A stretch of DNA of 44,190 bases, taken from assembly GCF_012927645.1 (NCBI RefSeq), contig NZ_JABBMT010000030.1, forward strand, positions 1 to 44,190, written 5' to 3'. This document shows positions 32,394-42,837 of this stretch, piece by piece. This DNA is from Pseudoalteromonas arctica (GTDB taxonomy: Bacteria > Pseudomonadota > Gammaproteobacteria > Enterobacterales > Alteromonadaceae). How positions within the stretch are numbered: position 1 is the first letter of the stretch; the number at the start of each line of letters is the position of its first letter. The translations under genes and the position numbers were made by a program. The notes beneath the pieces are model-generated. The model made no database searches, was not told where the DNA came from, and saw nothing but the letters and a program-made list of their open reading frames with translations.

Positions 32394-34919
32394 TTAGCTA
32401 GGTGGTTGTTCGTAAAAAGTTTTGTTTTGATAAATTTTTTGTAACTGATGTTTGATTTTTTCTACGGGCACTGGGCGTGAAATAAAGTAGCCTTGGCCAT
32501 AATCAACATCTATTTCTTTTAGTGCTAAAAAGATCTCTTTATTTTCAACATACTCAGCAACCGAGCGTTTATCTAATGAACGGCTAATATCGTTTATCGC
32601 TTTAACTAACGCTAAATCGATAGGATCGTTGAGCATATCTCTAACAAACGAACCGTCTATTTTTACGTGTTGTGCAGGGAGCTGCTTGAGATAATTAAAG
32701 GTACTGAACCCGGTGCCAAAGTCATCAATTGAGAAATGACAGCCTAAGTGATTTAGCTTTTCGATCATCGCACGAGTGGCAGTTAAATTATTGATACTGG
32801 CGGATTCGGTGATCTCAAAAATAACCTGGGTAGGGCTGACATCGCATTTTTCAAAGATCGACTCTATATGCGGTAATAGGCGTTCATCTAAAAACGATTG
32901 CGCCGATAGGTTTATCGCAACTTGATTTAGCTCAGGGTTAGCGGCAATAGCAGCAATAGCATTGCTGATCACGCATTGATCCATTAAGTAAGTGTCGTTC
33001 AATAATTCAAGTGACGGGATAAATTGGTTTGGATAAATCAGTTCACCGTCGAGTTTTAAGCGTAATAGTGCTTCAAAATAAGCTACACCGCCTTGTTTAA
33101 AGTCCCAAATTGGTTGGTAGTGTAACTCAATTAGATTTTGCTGTAGTGCTTGGCGAATGCTATGGCCCCACTCTAAACCTGCTTGCAAGGTGTTATGACT
33201 GGCATCTTCTTTAGAGTAACAATGAACCAAATTACGGCCTAAGCTTTTAGCAACGTACAAGGCAATATCAGCTTGTTTTAAGCATTCACTCGGATCATGG
33301 TTAGCTGCTGTTATTTGTGTTAAGCCAATTGAGCAGCTAATGGAATAAACTTGTTCTTCTGATTTAAACTGGTGGCCTTCAATGGCCATGCAAATACTTT
33401 CAGCTATCAAGTGCGCATCAAGCAAATTCATATTATTTAAGATCAGCGCAAATTCATCACCACCAATACGACATACTAAGTGTTCATTACTGATATTAGC
33501 GTTAAATAGTTGCGCAACCTCTTTCAAGACTATATCGCCTTGTTGATGGCCTTTACTGTCATTAATTATTTTAAAATGATCAAGGTCAATATAAATTAAA
33601 GCGTGCTCTATATCGCCATAAGTGCGCTGCGGCTGGCAAATCCGATTGAGTTGTTGATCAAAATAATAGCGGTTATGTAAACCAGTTAAAGTGTCATGTA
33701 AGGCTAAATGCCGCAGCTGTAATTCAGCTTGCTTGCGCTCATGGATATTATCGATGGTGGCGGTGATCGTCGCAGCATTACTGCTGTTTTTGATCAGCTG
33801 TAAGCGGCACTCAACCCAAATGGCTTGACCATTTTTATGAATAATTTGCACTTCAACTTGCTGTCGTAAGGCACCGCCATGCAAAATACTGCTAATTGTC
33901 TGCAGTAGTTTTTCTTTACAATCATTGATACAAAAATCAGAAAGTGCTTTGTTCAAAGTTTCTTTTATGCCAAATCCACTGAGCGCTTCCCAGGCAGGGT
34001 TAATAAAACGAATACGGCCTTGTTGATCAAATTCAAGCACCACAGTGTTAAGGTGTAATAGTATCCGCTGATGGGCTGAAAATAGCTCCTTATAACGGCT
34101 TTGACTTTGACTGAGCTGTTCTACTTTTAGAGCAAACTCGGCATAACTAACCATAAAATCTTCACGGCGCGCAGCATGGTCGCATACTTTACTTAATAAG
34201 GTTTGTTCATAAGGTGCGCGAATAAAATCAGTAACGCCTGAAAGCAACAGTTGTTCAGCATAATCAGCATCTTTTGTATCAATAATAGTTACAATGGCTT
34301 GCTTTGGGTTATGTTGTAAAATTGCTTCAACTAATTGACTGGCAGCTCCTGCGTGTGCAGCCGTTGCATCAAGTAATACAATGGCAAACTTTTGCTGTAA
34401 ATAGATTGATAAAGCTTGTTTATTACTAGAAACATGGGTGCAGGCAAAGTTTAGCTGTAATTGTTGTGCTATTTCAGCCGCTTTGCCACTGTCGGTTTCG
34501 AGCAGCAATAAGTCTAAACGACTGCTTTTTTCTAAATGCGTTGACAACACATTTGCCAATACCTGTGGCAGCATATCTTGGCGTTCAAATGGTAATACCG
34601 CATCTATGCCATAACTGCGTGCTGTCGTTTCAGCTATTCGCTCACAATAGATCGGCGGAGTTAGTACAATTGGTGTGTTTTTTGGGGTTTTTAATAACCC
34701 TGAACGGATCATCCGAGAAAATCGCCAGCCATCTATTTTACCAATATTAAGGCCGGTAATAATCACATCAACAGCTTGGGATTTGAGAATTTCGAGGGCT
34801 TGCTGGCTATCGGCTACTTCAAGGAAAGTAAATACATTGAGTCGATTTAAGGTTGACTTAACAGCCTGACGCTCAGCGACACTGGCGTTTAAGATCAGCA
34901 AACTTAGTTGCTTAGCCAT
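32394..34919 (-). CDS. REC-REC-PAS-GGDEF-EAL cyclic-di-GMP protein
   Basis: The 841-aa protein has two receiver-like domains (about 5-120 and 128-245), a PAS domain (about 280-400), GGDEF (about 405-570, motif Arg-Ile-Gly-Gly-Asp-Glu-Phe intact) and EAL (about 590-835). The EAL part has Phe-Glu-Ala-Leu-Leu-Arg, Asn-Leu-Ser, Glu-Ile-Thr-Glu, Asp-Asp-Phe-Gly-Thr-Gly, Lys-Ile-Asp and Gln-Gly-Tyr, all present. It may both make and break cyclic-di-GMP. In the first receiver the phospho-acceptor Asp is Gly56 (Ile-Ile-Thr-Gly-Leu-Asn); the second keeps Leu-Leu-Asp-Ala. It stands alone, divergent from queA. Confidence 0.88.
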   Translation of the reverse strand: MAKQLSLLILNASVAERQAVKSTLNRLNVFTFLEVADSQQALEILKSQAVDVIITGLNIGKIDGWRFSRMIRSGLLKTPKNTPIVLTPPIYCERIAETTARSYGIDAVLPFERQDMLPQVLANVLSTHLEKSSRLDLLLLETDSGKAAEIAQQLQLNFACTHVSSNKQALSIYLQQKFAIVLLDATAAHAGAASQLVEAILQHNPKQAIVTIIDTKDADYAEQLLLSGVTDFIRAPYEQTLLSKVCDHAARREDFMVSYAEFALKVEQLSQSQSRYKELFSAHQRILLHLNTVVLEFDQQGRIRFINPAWEALSGFGIKETLNKALSDFCINDCKEKLLQTISSILHGGALRQQVEVQIIHKNGQAIWVECRLQLIKNSSNAATITATIDNIHERKQAELQLRHLALHDTLTGLHNRYYFDQQLNRICQPQRTYGDIEHALIYIDLDHFKIINDSKGHQQGDIVLKEVAQLFNANISNEHLVCRIGGDEFALILNNMNLLDAHLIAESICMAIEGHQFKSEEQVYSISCSIGLTQITAANHDPSECLKQADIALYVAKSLGRNLVHCYSKEDASHNTLQAGLEWGHSIRQALQQNLIELHYQPIWDFKQGGVAYFEALLRLKLDGELIYPNQFIPSLELLNDTYLMDQCVISNAIAAIAANPELNQVAINLSAQSFLDERLLPHIESIFEKCDVSPTQVIFEITESASINNLTATRAMIEKLNHLGCHFSIDDFGTGFSTFNYLKQLPAQHVKIDGSFVRDMLNDPIDLALVKAINDISRSLDKRSVAEYVENKEIFLALKEIDVDYGQGYFISRPVPVEKIKHQLQKIYQNKTFYEQPPS

Positions 34920-35086
34920 TATGTCATACCTCTTTTAAGTACAGGTTTAATTAAGTTGATTAGAATAATGCCATTTACTAGGAACCACAAGAGAACATTG
35001 TCGGGTATTTTAATTAAAGCCGCTGGTTGAGCTAATAGCACGATACAGTTAAACTTGGCGCGACTTTTTTGATCTGGATATATTCT

Positions 35087-36118
35087 ATGCGCGTGGCTGA
35101 TTTTAGCTTTGACTTACCTGATGAATTAATTGCTCGTTTTCCTAAACAGGATCGAACAAGCAGTCGTTTACTAACTTTAGATGGCCCAAGTGGCGCTGTC
35201 GAGCATAAAATATTTAGCGATATTCTTGATTTAGTAAATGAAAATGACTTATTAGTATTTAACAATACCAAAGTGATCCCTGCTCGGATGTATGGCCAAA
35301 AAGCGTCGGGTGGCAAAGTTGAAGTGTTAGTGGAACGAGTGCTTGATGAGCATCGCGTACTGGCTCATGTACGTGCTAGTAAATCACCAAAACCAGGCAC
35401 AGAACTTATTCTCGAAGGTAAAGCGCAGGCGACTATGGTGGGACGCCATGGCGAACTGTTTGAACTAGAGTTTAGCGATAGTCAAAATGTACTAGAAATT
35501 TTAAACGATATTGGCCATATGCCACTGCCTCCTTATATTGACCGTCCAGATACTGACGACGACCGCAAACGCTATCAAACCGTTTACGGTGAAAAACCTG
35601 GCGCGGTTGCAGCGCCAACTGCTGGTCTACATTTTGACGATACGCTCATGACAGCTTTGCAAGCCAAGGGCGTAAACATGGCATTTGTTACTTTGCATGT
35701 TGGCGCGGGCACATTCCAGCCGGTGCGCGTAGACTCGGTTGATGATCATATAATGCACTCAGAATATATTGAAGTACCTGATGATGTTGTTGCCGCAGTC
35801 GCAGCAACCAAAGCTAAAGGTGGACGAGTAATTGCGGTAGGCACAACCTCGGTACGTTCATTGGAATCAGCAGCTAAGATACATGGTGACCAATTAGCTA
35901 GCTACTTTGGCGATACGGATATTTTTATCTACCCAGGTTATCAATTTAATGTAGTTGATGCCATGGTGACTAATTTTCACTTGTCAGAATCAACGTTGAT
36001 CATGTTGGTTAGTGCATTTGCTGGGCAAGATAATATTATGGACGCTTATCAAACTGCAATTGCACAAAAATACCGCTTTTTTAGCTACGGTGATGCGATG
36101 TTTTTAACCCGTAAATAG
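35087..36118 (+). CDS. queA: tRNA preQ1(34) S-adenosylmethionine ribosyltransferase-isomerase
   Basis: The 343-aa QueA adds the cyclopentene ring precursor in queuosine synthesis on tRNA wobble position 34, using S-adenosylmethionine. It starts [11 protein letters not shown], as in E. coli, which sets the ATG at 35087 (an upstream ATG would add six residues). Later motifs are [12 protein letters not shown] and [12 protein letters not shown]. tgt follows after a terminator, giving the usual queA-tgt pairing. Confidence 0.96.
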   Translation: MRVADFSFDLPDELIARFPKQDRTSSRLLTLDGPSGAVEHKIFSDILDLVNENDLLVFNNTKVIPARMYGQKASGGKVEVLVERVLDEHRVLAHVRASKSPKPGTELILEGKAQATMVGRHGELFELEFSDSQNVLEILNDIGHMPLPPYIDRPDTDDDRKRYQTVYGEKPGAVAAPTAGLHFDDTLMTALQAKGVNMAFVTLHVGAGTFQPVRVDSVDDHIMHSEYIEVPDDVVAAVAATKAKGGRVIAVGTTSVRSLESAAKIHGDQLASYFGDTDIFIYPGYQFNVVDAMVTNFHLSESTLIMLVSAFAGQDNIMDAYQTAIAQKYRFFSYGDAMFLTRK

Positions 36119-36139
36119 TTTTTCTATAAAAGCACTTAG

Positions 36140-36166
36140 AGCCCAGCCTAGCGTTGGGCTTTTTAG
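36140..36166 (+). terminator. Terminator after queA
   Basis: AGCCCA (36140-36145) pairs with TGGGCT (36155-36160), followed by TTTTA. It may be a partial terminator, with tgt read from its own promoter near 36200-36245. Confidence 0.65.
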
Positions 36167-36215
36167 TTTTACTTTTTACACTTTTAATTATCGCTTTGAG
36201 CTCAATTAATAGTAA

Positions 36216-37418
<1,203 letters not shown>

Positions 37419-37443
37419 ATTTTAAAAATTAAGAGGAAGAATT

Positions 37444-37776
37444 ATGAGTTTATTTATTTCAAACGCCCACGCAAGTGCGGCAGCTCCAGCCGGCGGCGGT
37501 TATGAAATGTTAATTATGCTAGCTATTTTTGGCTTAGTATTTTATTTCTTAATTTACCGTCCGCAAGCTAAGCGCGTAAAAGAGCATAAAGCGCTAATGA
37601 ATGCGATGGCTAAAGGCGATGAAGTGCTAACCCAAGGTGGCTTAGTGGGTAAAATCGCAAAAATCTCTGAAGATAAAGATTTCATTGTTATTTCACTTAA
37701 CGATCAAGCAGAAGTGACTGTACAAAAGTCAGCTGTTTCAGCTGTATTGCCGAAAGGCACTATGAAGTCGCTATAA
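37444..37776 (+). CDS. yajC: Preprotein translocase accessory subunit YajC
   Basis: The 110-aa protein has a single membrane segment (about 20-40: [17 protein letters not shown]) followed by Tyr-Arg-Pro-Gln-Ala-Lys-Arg and a cytosolic domain with [14 protein letters not shown]. It joins SecDF in the holotranslocon. GAGGAAGA before the ATG is a strong binding site. Operon with secD (22-bp gap). Confidence 0.95.
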   Translation: MSLFISNAHASAAAPAGGGYEMLIMLAIFGLVFYFLIYRPQAKRVKEHKALMNAMAKGDEVLTQGGLVGKIAKISEDKDFIVISLNDQAEVTVQKSAVSAVLPKGTMKSL

Positions 37777-37798
37777 TAATAAAAATAAGGATGCCCAC

Positions 37799-39658
37799 GT
37801 GTTAAACAAGTTTCCAGTATGGAAGTATTTACTTGTTCTAGCTGTGATTGCGATAGGTCTTTTATACGCCTCTCCTAATTTGTATGGTCGCGATCCGGCC
37901 ATACAAATTTCAGGCGCTAAAGGAACTGATGCAGATCTCAGTGTTGTAGATAAAGTAAATGCAACCTTCAAAGAGCACAACGTTACCGCTAAATCAGTTA
38001 TTCTGGAAAGCGGCCAAGTACTGATCCGCTTTAAAAACGTTGAAGAGCAGCTTAAAGCGCAAGATTTATTGCGTGATTCGTTGAGTGACGATTATATCTC
38101 AGCCATTAATATGGCCCCGGCGCAGCCTCATTGGTTAAAAGCCCTTGGCGGTAATCCAATGAAATTGGGCTTGGATTTAAGTGGTGGTGTTCACTTTACG
38201 ATGGAAATCGACATGGTAACAGCGATTGATAACGCGCTGGAACAAATGGATCAAGACTATAAAAGTGATTTACGTGAAGAAAAACTCCGCTATCGCACGG
38301 TACGTCGTGTAGCTGGTACTGAGCGTCTGCGTGTTGAAATGCGCAGCGCAGAAGATAAAGACGCAGCAGAGCGTTTTTTACAGTCACGCTACCCACTACA
38401 TAACTACATTGATGATAGCTCTAACGATAACGCGTTTTATGCCACCATCAGCGAGCAAAAGCTCAAAGAAATTCGCGATTATGCGATCAAGCAAAACGAA
38501 ACCATTATCCGTAATCGTATTAACCAAATCGGTGTTGCTGAGCCTAATGTACAACGCCAAGGTGCAGAGCGTATTATTGTGCAACTACCAGGTGTTCAAG
38601 ATACCGCTCGTGCGAAAGAGATTTTAGGTGCTACAGCAACCCTTGAGTTTCGTGAAGTAGACGAAAATGCCGATCCAACGGCAGCAGCGCAAGGGCGTAT
38701 TCCACCAGGTACAGAAATGATCATGAGCCGTGATGGCTACCCAGTGGTACTTAAAAAACGCATTATTCTCGAAGGCAGTCACATTACAGGTGCGCAATCG
38801 GGTGCCGATGAATACCAACGTCCGCAAGTAAGTATTAGCCTGGATAGCAAAGGCGGCGCGAAAATGAATGCTTTCACTAAACGTGCGATTGGTAAACGTA
38901 TGGCCACGGTATTTATTGAATACAAGCCATCAGGTAAAACTGACGCAAATGGTAAAGCATTGCCACCCATTAAAGTGGAAGAAGTAATCAACGTAGCAAC
39001 TATTCAAGCGCGTCTTGATCGTTCGTTCCGTATCACCGGTATTGATAACCCTGCAGAAGCGCATAATTTAAGTTTATTACTACGTGCTGGAGCACTTGTT
39101 GCGCCAATTCAAATTGTTGAAGAGCGCACGGTAGGGCCAAGCTTAGGTCAAGAAAATATTGAGGCCGGTATGACAGCGGTTGCTTTAGGCTTCCTGTTTG
39201 TATTGATCTTTATGTTAGTTTATTACAAAGGTTTTGGCTTAGTCGCTAACATTGCTTTAGCAGCTAACTTAGTATTGATTGTGGGTGTTATGTCGTTGAT
39301 CCCAGGCGCCGCACTAACACTGCCAGGTATTGCTGGTATCGTACTAACGGTTGGTATGGCCGTTGATGCTAACGTACTTATTTTTGAACGTATTCGTGAA
39401 GAGCTGGCCGATGGCCGTAGCCCGCAACAGGCTGTTCATCATGGTTATGACAGTGCATTTAGTACTATTTTTGATGCTAATATCACTACCTTAATTGCTG
39501 CCGTTATTTTGTTTGCCGTAGGCACAGGCCCAATAGCTGGTTTCGCAGTGACACTAGCGATTGGTATTATCACCTCAATGTTTACAGCCATAGTTGGCAC
39601 CCGTGCGGTGATCAATTTACTTATTGGCGGTAAACGAATTGATAAACTGTCGATTTAA
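37799..39658 (+). CDS. secD: Protein translocase subunit SecD
   Basis: The 619-aa SecD uses the proton gradient to help pull exported proteins through SecYEG. It starts [10 protein letters not shown] with a GTG, matching the E. coli N-terminus. The parts seen are the first membrane helix, a long periplasmic domain with [10 protein letters not shown], and five C-terminal helices with [17 protein letters not shown]. AAGG lies 8 bp before the GTG. An out-of-frame ATG at 37791 gives only four codons. secF follows after 9 bp. Confidence 0.96.
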   Translation: MLNKFPVWKYLLVLAVIAIGLLYASPNLYGRDPAIQISGAKGTDADLSVVDKVNATFKEHNVTAKSVILESGQVLIRFKNVEEQLKAQDLLRDSLSDDYISAINMAPAQPHWLKALGGNPMKLGLDLSGGVHFTMEIDMVTAIDNALEQMDQDYKSDLREEKLRYRTVRRVAGTERLRVEMRSAEDKDAAERFLQSRYPLHNYIDDSSNDNAFYATISEQKLKEIRDYAIKQNETIIRNRINQIGVAEPNVQRQGAERIIVQLPGVQDTARAKEILGATATLEFREVDENADPTAAAQGRIPPGTEMIMSRDGYPVVLKKRIILEGSHITGAQSGADEYQRPQVSISLDSKGGAKMNAFTKRAIGKRMATVFIEYKPSGKTDANGKALPPIKVEEVINVATIQARLDRSFRITGIDNPAEAHNLSLLLRAGALVAPIQIVEERTVGPSLGQENIEAGMTAVALGFLFVLIFMLVYYKGFGLVANIALAANLVLIVGVMSLIPGAALTLPGIAGIVLTVGMAVDANVLIFERIREELADGRSPQQAVHHGYDSAFSTIFDANITTLIAAVILFAVGTGPIAGFAVTLAIGIITSMFTAIVGTRAVINLLIGGKRIDKLSI

Positions 39659-39667
39659 GGAGCAGAT

Positions 39668-40615
39668 ATGCAAATTTTAAAATTAGGCGGCAGAACTTTA
39701 GGGTTTATGTCGCTGCGCAAAGTTGCTATAGGCATCTCTACATTACTGATACTTGCATCGTTTGCATCGTTCTTTGTTAAAGGCTTAAACTTTGGTTTAG
39801 ACTTTACCGGTGGTACAGCGGTAGAAGTAGGCTTTGCTAAACCAGCAGATATTAAAAAAGTGCGCTCAGTACTTGCTGAAAATGGTTTTGCGGATGCATC
39901 AGTACAGTTATTTGGTTCAAGCCAAGAAATCTTAGTGCGTTTAGCGCCTCGTGGCGATGATGTTAAAGCGGAAGTGATTGGCAACCAAGTAATTGATGCA
40001 CTTAAAAAAGCCGATGATAGCGTAGTAATGCGTCGCATTGAGTTTGTTGGCCCAAGTGTAGGTGAAGACTTAAAAGAGCAGGGTGGCCTTGCCATGTTAA
40101 CTGCGCTTATTTGTATCTTGATCTATGTGGCATTTCGCTTTGAATGGCGTTTTGCGGTGGGCGCGGTGTCGGCGCTTTTGCACGACGTAATCATTACTTT
40201 AGGTTTGTTTTCAGCATTAGGCTTGGAGTTCGACTTAACCATATTGGCGGCAATACTGGCAGTAATAGGTTATTCACTGAATGATACCATTGTTGTATCT
40301 GACCGTATTCGTGAGAATTTCCGTAAAGTGCGCATCGACGATACTATTGAGATCATTGATATTTCATTAACGCAAACACTTAACCGTACTCTAGTAACTT
40401 CAATTACCACTATTTTAGTGTTAATTGCCTTGTTTGCTTGGGGTGGTCAAACTATTCATGGCTTTGCTACAGCGCTGCTATTTGGTGTGTTTATTGGTAC
40501 TTATTCTTCAATTTATGTTGCCAGCGCGGTTGCGATTGCGATGGGTGTAAGTAAAGAAGACTTAATACCAGAAGTTATCGAAAAAGAAGGTGCAGACTTA
40601 GACGCTATGCCATAG
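39668..40615 (+). CDS. secF: Protein translocase subunit SecF
   Basis: The 315-aa SecF has six membrane segments, with a first periplasmic loop bearing Gly-Leu-Asp-Phe-Thr-Gly-Gly-Thr-Ala-Val and the helix-4 region Ile-Gly-Tyr-Ser-Leu-Asn-Asp-Thr-Ile-Val-Val-Ser-Asp-Arg-Ile-Arg-Glu-Asn. It pairs with SecD. AAGGAG lies before the ATG; it is the last gene of the operon, followed by a strong terminator. Confidence 0.96.
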   Translation: MQILKLGGRTLGFMSLRKVAIGISTLLILASFASFFVKGLNFGLDFTGGTAVEVGFAKPADIKKVRSVLAENGFADASVQLFGSSQEILVRLAPRGDDVKAEVIGNQVIDALKKADDSVVMRRIEFVGPSVGEDLKEQGGLAMLTALICILIYVAFRFEWRFAVGAVSALLHDVIITLGLFSALGLEFDLTILAAILAVIGYSLNDTIVVSDRIRENFRKVRIDDTIEIIDISLTQTLNRTLVTSITTILVLIALFAWGGQTIHGFATALLFGVFIGTYSSIYVASAVAIAMGVSKEDLIPEVIEKEGADLDAMP

Positions 40616-40644
40616 ATTATTAATCTAAGTTTACGTTTAAAAAG

Positions 40645-40667
40645 CCGCTCATTGAGCGGTTTTTTTG
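40645..40667 (+). terminator. Rho-independent terminator after secF
   Basis: CCGCTC (40645-40650) pairs with GAGCGG (40654-40659) over a 3-nt loop, then a run of seven T. Ends the yajC-secD-secF unit. Confidence 0.9.
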
Positions 40668-40707
40668 CTTTTCGACATGGCTACAGTAGGCGAGGCTTTA
40701 TGCCGCG

Positions 40708-40753
40708 CAGCTTTAATTATTGTTAGCGGGTGTGATGGCAATAATTAAAGCTG
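40708..40753. repeat. Perfect 15-bp inverted repeat, 16-nt spacer
   Basis: CAGCTTTAATTATTG (40708-40722) and CAATAATTAAAGCTG (40739-40753) are exact inverted copies. It lies after the secF terminator and about 100 bp before the EAL gene. No T-run follows, so it is not a standard terminator. It could bind a dimeric regulator or fold in the leader RNA of the downstream gene. Confidence 0.7.
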
Positions 40754-40854
40754 AGCAAGCATTAAAGTAAATAACCTAAACTCTATTGCCATAAAAATGT
40801 CATGTCAGCTTGCTACTTTAACCGCCTCTGAATGACGTTATGAGTTATTGATAA

Positions 40855-42642
40855 GTGAGTGCTCAGCTAAGTATATTAGACAATATATTACGAAACAGTG
40901 AAATAACGACTCTGTTTCAACCCATCTTTGATATCGCTGGGCAGCAAATTTTAGGTTACGAAGCATTAAGTCGTGGCCCTAAAAATTGTGCTCTAGAGAT
41001 GCCCAATGCGCTTTTTAGTGCTGCAATTGTGCACGATAAAATCTCAGAGCTTGAGTTGTTATGCCGTTCAAAAGCGATCGAAAATTTTGTAAGGCTAAAC
41101 CTACAAGGCAAATTATTCTTAAATGTAAGTCCTAAAACCTTACTTGATCCCTGTCACCCGAAAGGTGAAACATTACACCTAATTAAGCAGTTTGGCTTGG
41201 CCGCTAATAGAGTGGTGATTGAAGTTACCGAACAAGAAAAGGTCGATGATGGCTTTTTATTGCTGAAAACAATTGCCCATTATCGACAACTTGGTTTTTC
41301 GATCGCCATCGATGACTTAGGTGCTGGCTATTCAGGATTAAAGCAGTGGTCAGAATTATGCCCTGACTATGTAAAAATTGATCGTTATTTTATTGATCAT
41401 TGCGACGAAAGCGTGGTTAAAAAAGAATTTCTAAAATCAATTATAGAGTTAGCTAAAGTTACCAAAACAGGCGTGATTGCAGAGGGCATAGAGCGGGTTG
41501 AAGAGCTAAGTTTACTAGAGGGGCTTGGTATAGAGCATGCACAAGGCTTTTTGCTGGAACGACCAAGTTTAAAGCCCAGCTTAGCGTTTGACTCAGTGCA
41601 ACTACAGCAATTAAGTTTTACCCCAGTTAATAATCAGTTTGAGCAATCAATGGCGATAGGTTGGTTAGCAATCGAACAAGATCCCATCGACAGGCATAGC
41701 CGTTGCAAAGATGCACATAATATTTTTGAAAAAGATAAATCGATTATCAGTATTGCGGTTGTGGATGAAAACTTGCGGCCGATTGGCTTATTACATAAAG
41801 ATCAGCTGACAGAAGTATTTGCGGCTCATTATGGCCATGCTTTATACGACAAACAACCGGTAACAGCACTAATGCACAAGCAGCCCTTAGTGGTTGATGA
41901 AAATCAGCTACTTGATACTGTTAGCCAGAAAATCACCGAAAATGATTTTGATATTCGCCGTCATATTGTGATCACTCGCTCTGAGCAGTATTTAGGACTC
42001 GCGCCACTGCGAGATATTTTAAAACATATTACGGAAGATAAAATTCGTAACGCTCAGCATGCTAATCCACTTACTATGCTGCCGGGGAATGTTGCAATTA
42101 ACGAAGCAATTGAGCATAGATTAAGAGTCAAACACAGCTTTGCTTTAGCTTATATCGATTTAAATCACTTTAAGCAGTTCAATGATTTATATGGCTACGC
42201 CAGTGGCGATAGCGTTATCAAATTATTGGCGGATGTCATCACCCAAGCTTGTAGTAATGTGCCCAGTTTTGTTGGTCATATTGGTGGTGATGATTTTATG
42301 GTGGTCTTTGATGGTGATGATGCGGCTACGGTATGTAACAGCATAATAACTGAGTTTGAGCTGAAATCTCGGGCATTTTTTACGCCAGAGCATATTGCCA
42401 GTGGTGGTTATTGGGCAACTAATCGTGAAGGTGAAAAGCAATTTGTACCTTTGCTTACTTTATCGATTGGGGTTGTTGAACCCGATCTAGAGCAGTGTAC
42501 TAACAGCCATCAAATTGCGGCATTGGCAACCGATGCTAAAAAAGAAGCAAAACGCTATCGTCACAGCTATCTATTTTTATGTAAACGACGTGGTCCTGCT
42601 TTAGCGGTTGTGCGCTTAAGTCCAAAAAAACAAATCATATGA
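40855..42642 (+). CDS. EAL-CBS-GGDEF cyclic-di-GMP protein
   Basis: The 595-aa protein has an unusual order with EAL first (about 5-245), a CBS-like pair (about 265-395) and a C-terminal GGDEF (about 405-580). EAL residues are kept: Tyr-Glu-Ala-Leu-Ser-Arg, Asn-Val-Ser, Glu-Val-Thr-Glu, Asp-Asp-Leu-Gly-Ala-Gly-Tyr-Ser, Lys-Ile-Asp, Glu-Gly-Ile-Glu, Gln-Gly-Phe. The cyclase signature reads Gly-Gly-Asp-Asp-Phe, an E-to-D change that may weaken synthesis. I infer mainly a phosphodiesterase tuned by nucleotide binding to the CBS pair. The start is a GTG (40855); the ATG at 40840 stops after three codons. Confidence 0.87.
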   Translation: MSAQLSILDNILRNSEITTLFQPIFDIAGQQILGYEALSRGPKNCALEMPNALFSAAIVHDKISELELLCRSKAIENFVRLNLQGKLFLNVSPKTLLDPCHPKGETLHLIKQFGLAANRVVIEVTEQEKVDDGFLLLKTIAHYRQLGFSIAIDDLGAGYSGLKQWSELCPDYVKIDRYFIDHCDESVVKKEFLKSIIELAKVTKTGVIAEGIERVEELSLLEGLGIEHAQGFLLERPSLKPSLAFDSVQLQQLSFTPVNNQFEQSMAIGWLAIEQDPIDRHSRCKDAHNIFEKDKSIISIAVVDENLRPIGLLHKDQLTEVFAAHYGHALYDKQPVTALMHKQPLVVDENQLLDTVSQKITENDFDIRRHIVITRSEQYLGLAPLRDILKHITEDKIRNAQHANPLTMLPGNVAINEAIEHRLRVKHSFALAYIDLNHFKQFNDLYGYASGDSVIKLLADVITQACSNVPSFVGHIGGDDFMVVFDGDDAATVCNSIITEFELKSRAFFTPEHIASGGYWATNREGEKQFVPLLTLSIGVVEPDLEQCTNSHQIAALATDAKKEAKRYRHSYLFLCKRRGPALAVVRLSPKKQII

Positions 42643-42669
42643 AATAATGTTAAGTAGGGCAAGTTTTAC

Positions 42670-42789
42670 TTGAGTGCTTATTGCCCAGTGTGTAGCTTTA
42701 CTGATATCAAGAGCAACTTAAAGGCCTTGCCATTTGAACCGCAAAACACTGTTGAGATCAAATTAGAGAACCCTTATTTTAATCATTAA
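42670..42789 (+). CDS. Possible 39-aa CxxC mini-protein
   Basis: A short frame with TTG start encodes Ser-Ala-Tyr-Cys-Pro-Val-Cys near its start and a tail ending Asn-Pro-Tyr-Phe-Asn-His, with its stop touching the terminator palindrome. AGGG lies about 14 bp upstream. The Cys-x-x-Cys and the position right before a terminator suggest a real small gene, but a TTG start and weak ribosome site keep this uncertain. Confidence 0.3.
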   Translation: MSAYCPVCSFTDIKSNLKALPFEPQNTVEIKLENPYFNH

Positions 42790-42811
42790 AAAAGGAGCCT
42801 AGGCTCCTTTT
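42790..42811. terminator. Bidirectional terminator between EAL gene and suhB
   Basis: AAAAGGAGCCTAGGCTCCTTTT is a perfect 22-bp palindrome with A/T ends on both sides, so it can stop transcription from both convergent units. Confidence 0.85.
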
Positions 42812-42837
42812 AGTATCGATCTGATTATAATTCGCTA

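Noticed and set aside
38196..38991. Antisense ORFs within secD
   Set aside because: They mirror the strongly coding secD frame and show no domain.
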